Source: Cardinalis cardinalis
Taxonomy: Eukaryota; Chordata; Aves; Passeriformes; Cardinalidae
DNA length: 64,000 nt
Reading direction: 5' to 3'
Assembly: GCA_014549065.1 (NCBI GenBank)
Contig: JACDOX010000300.1
Coordinates: 433,634 to 497,633, forward strand
Below, piece after piece: positions 57,421 to 64,000 of the stretch. Position 1 is the first letter of the stretch. Each line of letters opens with the position of its first letter. The position numbers were made by a program, and so were the translations under genes. The notes under the pieces are model-generated. The model was not told where the DNA came from. It saw only the letters and a program-made list of their open reading frames with translations, and ran no database searches.

Positions 57421-60400
57421 TTTTGGGTCTGTTGGTGCCACCTACATCTTCCTGGGTGCTTCCATGTCTCCTACAAACCCGATCCCTTGGTGGAGGTTTT
57501 AGCTCCTTTCAGGTTTGGTGCTCTGTGCAGCTGCTGTGAGCAAGGAAAGCCATCTCTGACCTTTTGAAACCATGACTTCCATCACTCATGTCTCACTAAT
57601 TGCTGCTGCAGTTCGTGGCCCTGCGTGGAAGGGAGAGCAGGATGAAACTGCCCTCGTGAAATAGAAATTATTTTAATTACAGTCAACAAGCACTTAATGG
57701 CAAACACAGTGGAAAAAAAAAATCCAGATGGCTTTTTTTAGCTGCATCTATAAAATTCACATTTTTGGCTGTGCAGAAGCTGGGTATGCTCCTGGGGGGG
57801 TTCCTGAGGGTCTGTAGGCTCTGGAGCTCACATGGGTGCACTCCTGCTGCAGTGAGGACTGTCCCCTCAGAGAACAGGCAGGCTTGCAGGTTTTGGCAGA
57901 TATAAGTAGCAAAACACTAAAAATGCAATCTAATATTTATAGAATTATAGCACCATAAATAGTTTGTGTTGGAAGGCACCATTAAAAGTAATTTAGTCCA
58001 TTTAGCTGTTTAGTTTTTTGGTGTTCAGTTTCTATTTTTTATTCTTTTTCTTTTGCATCTGGTAGATAGGTATCAATATCAAATATCTTTCTGCTGAGGT
58101 GCTGCAGCCAAGTAATAAACTTCCCTGCAGGCTCAAGATATACTGGCTCCACACCACTGATACCTTCTTTTTCAAATAATGCCTTTCCTCTGTAGCCAGG
58201 TTCATCAGGAAAGGTACAAGAACTAACCTAAAGCCCTGGCTTGTAGTTCGTTCCTGTTAGACAAAGGTTTTAAGCACGTTTCTTTACTGAAAGCCAAAGA
58301 TCTGTATCAGTCTTGGCTGAATAGGGATTGATTTAAACTTGTCCTTAAATAAATACCTTGTGGAAGGAGGCTCATACACAGAAATACCCAGCTGGAATTT
58401 CTCTTCATTTGTACTGATATGAATGAGGCACAAATTCCCTGAAAGTGGTGCTGCATGTGGGAGANGAATCAGGTCCTGGGCATTTTAATTTCAATTGTCT
58501 TACAATACTAACACACATTTGTACACAAACTATCAGCCATAGCTGGACTGCAAAAATCAGCCCTCAGTGCCAGCAGCATGCCTTGTTCCATTATCCCACA
58601 CCTCCTTCCCAACAAGAGGCATTTAGATGTTCATTCCATCAAGCTATCAGGTTGGCTGAGCATCCNTCAGAGCCTTCTAACACACAGTAGTGTGGCCATC
58701 ACTTTGTGTCTAATGTTTCATTAAAATGCCATCTATCCCCTCCACTTTCTTGGCTTCCCATCTTCTTTAATGAAAGGTTGCAGGAGTTTCACTTCCAAAT
58801 GGTTCCTTTACCAATGACAAAAAAATAAGGAGGTAGGATCCTATTGTAAAATGCTCTGTGATTGTGATGGTGTGGAATGAATTTGGCATCCTATTCCCTC
58901 AAAAGTAGTACCTCAAAAGCAGGAACATAATGAATGTGTTGCCCACCACAGTAACCCTCACATCTCATTTCTGCAGTTGGATATGACATTTGTGTTTGTG
59001 TTTACATTTCTTGTGTCTCCCATGGAAGGTGCTGGGATTTTGCAGGTCACAACAGACACACTGAGCCCCTNGCCTGCGTGACTTCCCTCCCAGGTATTAA
59101 TTAATACATCAGAAATATGTGGATATGTAGGAATTGGTACAAACAGCTTCCTGAGTAGCACACACAGAGCTCTGCTTTGTTCCTCCTCCCGCCTCTCTGC
59201 CCAGTAATGTTGTCCTATGTATTCAAAGAGAATTTCTCGTGGGCAATTACCTCCCCATGCTGTGCTTCCTGCTGCTCTCAGGAGCAAGCTGAACTCTGGT
59301 TTCTGTAAAATAGGCTTTGTGGGAGTTTCATTTTTNTCCCCCCAATCATTTTCTGATCCCTGCCTCCTTTTATATAGGCTTGGAAAGGCTACACTCATTT
59401 ATACTCCAACTTTTTCTAGTTGAATTTTGTAGGCACCTGACTTTGCACATCTCTAATAAGTGGGCAGACATCTGAAAAGCCACTCACCATTGCTGTGGGT
59501 TCATTGACATTTGGAAAATGGGCTTCATTTTATCATCTCCAAAATGCCTTCCCCTGCAAACATCATACTTAGAATGATTTATTAGCCTTTCTGGAGATTT
59601 CTGGGGTTTAATGCCTGCTGGGGAATTTTCCAGGAGATTGCAAGGTTGTGGAAAAATTGCACAGGGATATATATGTANACCTGCATGTGCATATATGTGT
59701 GTTTAGCACCACATCTGGCTAACAGCAAGAGGAAAAAAACCTTTTTTTAAGGNCTGCAAAGAAGAACTGATTTGAGAATAAATATTTTCACATCTCTGTC
59801 AACACTTGGGGCTGNCTTTTTAGATTCAAGTGTGACTGAAGCACTCATCTCATAGCCTTTGTGCTGAATCCAGNCACCCAGTGATCTGAACAGGCTTCCC
59901 AAGAGGGAGTGCAGCTCTTCTCAANATACAGGAGCTCTGACTCCTCATCAGTGGAATTTGGGTCTGAAATACTTGTTCTTTTACCCAACAAGGAGAAAAC
60001 TCAGTTGACTCTGAGCTAAGGAGATGGCTGTTGAAAATTCAGATGCTTATCCATCAATGTTGGAAATATAAAAACAGTGACTCCCATATGTCTGTCCAGA
60101 TTTCCTCCCCATTTCCCAGATGGAAATGCAGATGCTGTGTTGTGTTTCCAGAGTCAGCCCACTGAATCCAAAAANAGGCAAATTTTGGGCCTCTGCAAAC
60201 CCAAATACCTCTGAAAGTGTTGGTGTGTGCTCTCACAAGACACCTCCATGCCTGTTTGTCCATACTGAGAGTATATCAGTGTCTGAGAAGCTGGGCAGGT
60301 GTCCAAAAGAGCAGAAAGGAAGCCAGCAACATGTGGAAAAATGTAATTTGAGAGCAAAGGATGAAATGTGGCACACGAGGCCAAGAGAGGGCACTTTGGT

Positions 60401-61913
60401 GAGCTTCTAGTACANTATTTACCTTTGTGATAAAGGAAAGGGCAGATGGAACAGTTCTCTGCACGACTGGGGTGACACAAAGAGGCAGAGTGTGACGGTG
60501 CAGCTTTTCCCTTTCCCACCTTCTCCAGAACCACAGCAGCACCACCCCTCACTCCTGTGAACGCTGTCTTTAACCTTAATAGGATTTCCAAAGACTTGAA
60601 GCAGGCTGGCAGTCTTCTTCTTGAATCCTTGTGGAGATAATCAGGCTGATGTGCTAATCACATTTGTGCTGTATTTAAAAATAGAGGGATAAAGTCTGAA
60701 AAGTGCTGAGCAGCACGATTCACCTGCAGCTTGTTTACAAGGGAAACAGAAAGGGGAGAGGTGGTGGGCAGCATAGCAAGTGGGGATGTCCAGGTGCTTT
60801 GCATTTGAATTAGAAAATCAGCTGAACTCTGATTATTCCCCTCGCTGAGGTTCCTTTGCCGTGGTGGAGGGTGAGCAGGGCANAAAAGTTGTGTCAGCTG
60901 GATCACATCTGAGGATAAACCCCCAGACTGATCCTTGCTCAGCCCTGTGAGCAGGCTGTGATCTGTGGGATTTATGCTGCACATGATTAGCTGTGAAACA
61001 GGGGAAGTTTATTGCAGAGAGCCTGGCACGGGCTCAGGGAGTGAATTGGTAAAGATGACATGTACATTGTCAGCTTGGGTGTTCTGAATTTATAGAAACC
61101 CTGAGAGCCATTACTCAGTTCCACCTGTGCAGTTCTCCCTGCCAAANCCTACTGTATTTATAGGAATAAATAAAAAAGGAAGAACTGGTTAAAGACATGT
61201 AAAATGCTCAGGTTTGAATGTCTGACAGTTTTTTTTTTTCTTTGATGAGAGCTCTTACACCACAAACTAGCTGAGCTAGAGGTGTGCAGAATGAATTAAT
61301 TCTCCAGCTTTCCTCCATTCAGAAAGTCTCTTGGGTGTCATATAAACCACTCTCCCCAGTCACATAATGGGGTGCAAAAGTGGAAGGAAAAAGGCAATAC
61401 ACCTAAAATTTCCTAGAACTGTTGGTGCATATCACATCCTAAAAATAATCACCCTTGATCTCAGGGGGGTTAAATCTGTTATTCTGATTTCCAGGTGCAT
61501 TTGGAGCTGCTCAGGGAATAAATGGGCTGCAGATCCCCTTGTGCTGCCCTGCTCTGGAGCACACACAGAGAAGGAAAAGGCTCTGGCTCTCCCTGGGGCA
61601 CTGTGGTGTCCCTCAGCCTCCTGTGCCTCAGCCTGGGGCTGCTGAGCTGGGCATGAGGGCACTGCACAGGGAAGGGAGGATGTCAGGACAAATCCACAGT
61701 GTTCCAATGCTCCCAGCTCGAGTCAGAGGAGCTCCAGGGCCAGGAGCTGCCCTCGGTGAGCAGGCACTGTCCCTGTGAGTTTGGGACGTCTCTGCTAATG
61801 GAAGTGATCATTCTCTGGCTTTCACATCACCTCCCTTTACTCTGTATGTGAAATACAAAGCTGTGTTTCGTGTCAGGTACATNCAGGCAATGTGTGTATT
61901 TGTGATTGTGATA
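57421..61913. other. Unique non-coding stretch
   Basis: Single-copy DNA with one CR1 relic at 57939 and a GC-rich patch at 61500-61770. Open frames up to 146 codons are ambiguous-base-laden and unrecognisable. Confidence 0.5.
57939..57999 (-). mobile_element. CR1 LINE 3' terminus, old and short
   Basis: ATAGAATTATAGCACCATAA, GTTTGTGTTGGAAGGCACC and TTTAGTCCA are the degraded minus-strand end of a CR1. Only about 60 bases remain. Confidence 0.75.
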
Positions 61914-62450
61914 TGTGTGGAGACCGACAATGGGACAGTTGTGAATTCTAACAATAACTGAGGAAAGTAAAGCATGGAAGAAGGCCTTNGAACCTGTCTT
62001 TTGTTTGCAATTAACCCTAGTTGATTTAGAAGCATTGGAATTAAGGATGTTGCTCTTTGCTTGTAGTTAAGCCTTAGAGAGTTCTGCAATAATAACCTTT
62101 TGAAGTGTAATTTTAGAATATTACTTGTATCCTTGAACCTATAGCTTTGGAATATATATAAAGGAAACATGCTTATCTCACGCCTTAATAAAGCAGAGAA
62201 GAACAGCTGGAGAAAGGAAGATGAACATCAACTCAAAGATTTATGGTTTCAACCAAGGGAAGCTGGACATCACTGTTATTAGATTTATAGTCCTTGTAAT
62301 TAAAAGGTGGACCCACATCTGGGGAGCTGGACTTCACCAGATGGGATTCNTCTTTCTTCTTTCGGAAACCAGACCCCCACCATCTGGGGATGCTCCTTTT
62401 GGGATACATCCTGAGAAAAACTAAATCACAATACTGTATAGAATTGTGAC

Positions 62451-62509
62451 GTAAAAATTGGGAATAGAAACTGCTGATGAGTAAAAATTGGAATAGAAAC
62501 TGCTGAGAA
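62451..62509 (+). repeat. 30-base direct duplication upstream of LTR TATA box
   Basis: GTAAAAATTGGGAATAGAAA and GTAAAAATTGGAATAGAAAC start the two units, which share CTGCTGA further on. They differ by one missing G and a divergent end. Confidence 0.88.
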
Positions 62510-62525
62510 AGCTGATGAGTACCCC

Positions 62526-62630
62526 TATAAATACCTGTAAGCCTCAACTGTCAGTGTGCAGTTGGAGGGAAAACTTCCCCCACTGTACCCAGCACTGCAT
62601 TGCTCATACTTTACCATATTAATGAATAAA
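62526..62630 (+). promoter_or_regulatory. Second LTR promoter and poly-A signal
   Basis: TATAAATA at 62526-62533 is followed about 95 bases later by AATAAA at 62625-62630, the spacing of a compact retroviral R region. The site could start or end transcripts, but no transcript evidence is visible here. Confidence 0.5.
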
Positions 62631-62678
62631 TTGATTGCTGCTTGAACATTGGCCTAGTCAGGCTTCTTCTTTATGACA

Positions 62679-64000
62679 CGTACCATGCCTGACACCCTGA
62701 ACATGCTCCCTTTCTGTCCTGCTGCAGGAATGGCAATGCAAATGTCTCCCTGATAGTTTTGTCACACCACATCTGATCACATTTATCCAGTGTCATGCAC
62801 ACTCACATGCACACACTCCACGACTTCTGCCCTGAGGCTTCAAAGCCAAACTCTGCTCTCCTCATTGCAGAAACCCAGCAGGAAGTTGTCCAGAGTGCTT
62901 GTGTGTTAAGTGACCTGTTTTATTCAGTTTTATGGGCTGGCTGAGCTTTGTGGTACAAAAGCACTGGTGGCAGTGAAAAAAAAAAAAGCACTGTCTAGTG
63001 GTGTGCAGGGAATGGATTTGGGAATCAGCCTTAGCCACAGCCTTGCATAAATCACTTTGTGGCTCCGTGCCTTGCTTTGATAAACTTTCCCTATAGGTTT
63101 ATTTACTGGAGGCTTAATTAATCTGTTTGCCATGTCCTTTGAGATGAGGTGTGCTCAAATAATGTCAAGAGAAGAGTCAATTCTTAGAAAGGGCATCAGC
63201 AGCCATTTCTCAAACCTGAGCTTCCTAATTCCAGGTCTAATACATGGATTTCCTGAGAGAACATAGGAGGTTTTGGTGGCATCAGTTCCACAGGCTGAGC
63301 ACTNCTGCACTTGTTGATGTGATTGCCTTGCTCAATTTCCTTCCCTTTTTAACAGAGAGATCCCTCAAAGGCCGTTTTTGAAGCACAGAGCTGCTCCAGA
63401 GCTTGGGAGATGAAAGCCAGGCTGAGCCANGTTCTGAGGAGGAGCTATCAGAGTCTGAGCCCCGCTGCCAGCTTCTCCTCCTGACATCAAACCTCATCTA
63501 TTCTCATTTGCTATGGCCTCCATGTTTCAGAGGNTGATTAATTCCATTTCCTCTCACCTCTTGAGACCTTCTAGCAGTTTGCTTCTGGTCTATTTGCAGG
63601 TTTCTTTTCATATGTGCTGTTGGAGNTATAGGTGAAAGACCGTTGTGCCAGGAGGCTTCTGGCAAGGTCCAGCTTCATTCAACCACTGGCCCCCATCTAA
63701 AAAGCTGTAACGTGAAATCAGGAGAAATCAGACGTCCTGAAGGTAAGCAGAAAAATGTAAGAGTTTGGTGAGAGGTAAGACTTTGGCTCCCTGTGATATG
63801 GGCAACAAATTCCAACTCTTTTTGATGTGCAGAAACAAAATATGATAAATAGCATTCCCTGCTCAGAAGTGAGGTTTTTCTTCTTTCNGATAGTGGATTT
63901 AGGTTCTCTGCAAGGTGAGCCCAAGTTCCAGGACCCTGTGCAAGCCCAGCAGCTGGAGCTGATAGGAACAAGGCTTTAGCTGAGCTCTCACCCTTTGCTG
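62679..64000. other. Unique non-coding stretch to window end
   Basis: Single-copy DNA with an (A)n tract near 62978. No gene, repeat family or RNA is recognised. Confidence 0.5.

Larger units (their letters stand above)
61914..62678 (+). mobile_element. Composite LTR with two TATA/poly-A modules
   Basis: A likely start TGTGTGGAGACCGACAATGG and end CTTCTTCTTTATGACA bound a sequence carrying two promoter sets in series. The first is TATATATAAA at 62153 with AATAAA at 62187. The second is TATAAATA at 62526 with AATAAA at 62625. A 30-base direct duplication (62451-62480, 62481-62509) lies just upstream of the second TATA, as retroviral enhancers often do. No clean target-site duplication was found, so the limits are provisional. 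It could be one long LTR or a nested or tandem pair of different LTRs. Confidence 0.7.

Overview
The window looks like AT-leaning, non-coding vertebrate DNA, most likely from a bird and probably a songbird. The evidence is many CR1 LINE 3' ends finishing in ATTCTATG-like tails, several solo long terminal repeats (LTRs) that I associate from memory with passerine endogenous retrovirus families, and very few tRNA- or 7SL-type SINEs. The species call is an inference; bird is much safer than passerine. Isolated single N bases are scattered throughout, and there is one 495-base assembly gap (26702-27196).

I find no protein-coding gene, tRNA, rRNA or recognisable exon that I can defend. The longest open frames either lie in GC-rich LTRs that are open in several frames on both strands, or are of a length expected by chance. 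The window is best read as intergenic or intronic sequence.

Layout: 1-5513 unique, AT-rich, with TG and TA microsatellites. 5514-6135 a solo LTR. 6136-9042 unique. 9043-9129 a (GGGAAA)n block beside a second LTR (9167-9581). 9582-12600 unique with a 94-base tandem duplication. 12601-34317 holds four solo LTRs of one superfamily, all on the + strand, plus another LTR (17683-18330), CR1 fragments, the gap, a TATAA-expanded LTR tail and two old SINE-like pieces. 34318-41064 has a CR1 interrupted by a TATAA-expanded LTR (37698-38333) and a solo LTR (40452-41064). 41065-48459 has four CR1 3' ends and two LTRs. 48460-54142 has a CR1 end and a long inverted duplication (51388-51811 against 53743-54142). 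54143-57420 has an unclassified candidate repeat and a 24-base minisatellite. 57421-64000 is mostly unique with one composite LTR that carries two TATA/poly-A modules.

No retroviral gag, pol or env remains anywhere. Where target-site duplications can be read, they show each LTR is an independent solo insertion and not one end of a surviving provirus. The points most worth a second look are the inverted duplication, the TATA-region microsatellites inside LTRs, the double-module LTR, the minisatellite, and a few compact clusters of transcription-factor-like motifs in unique DNA.
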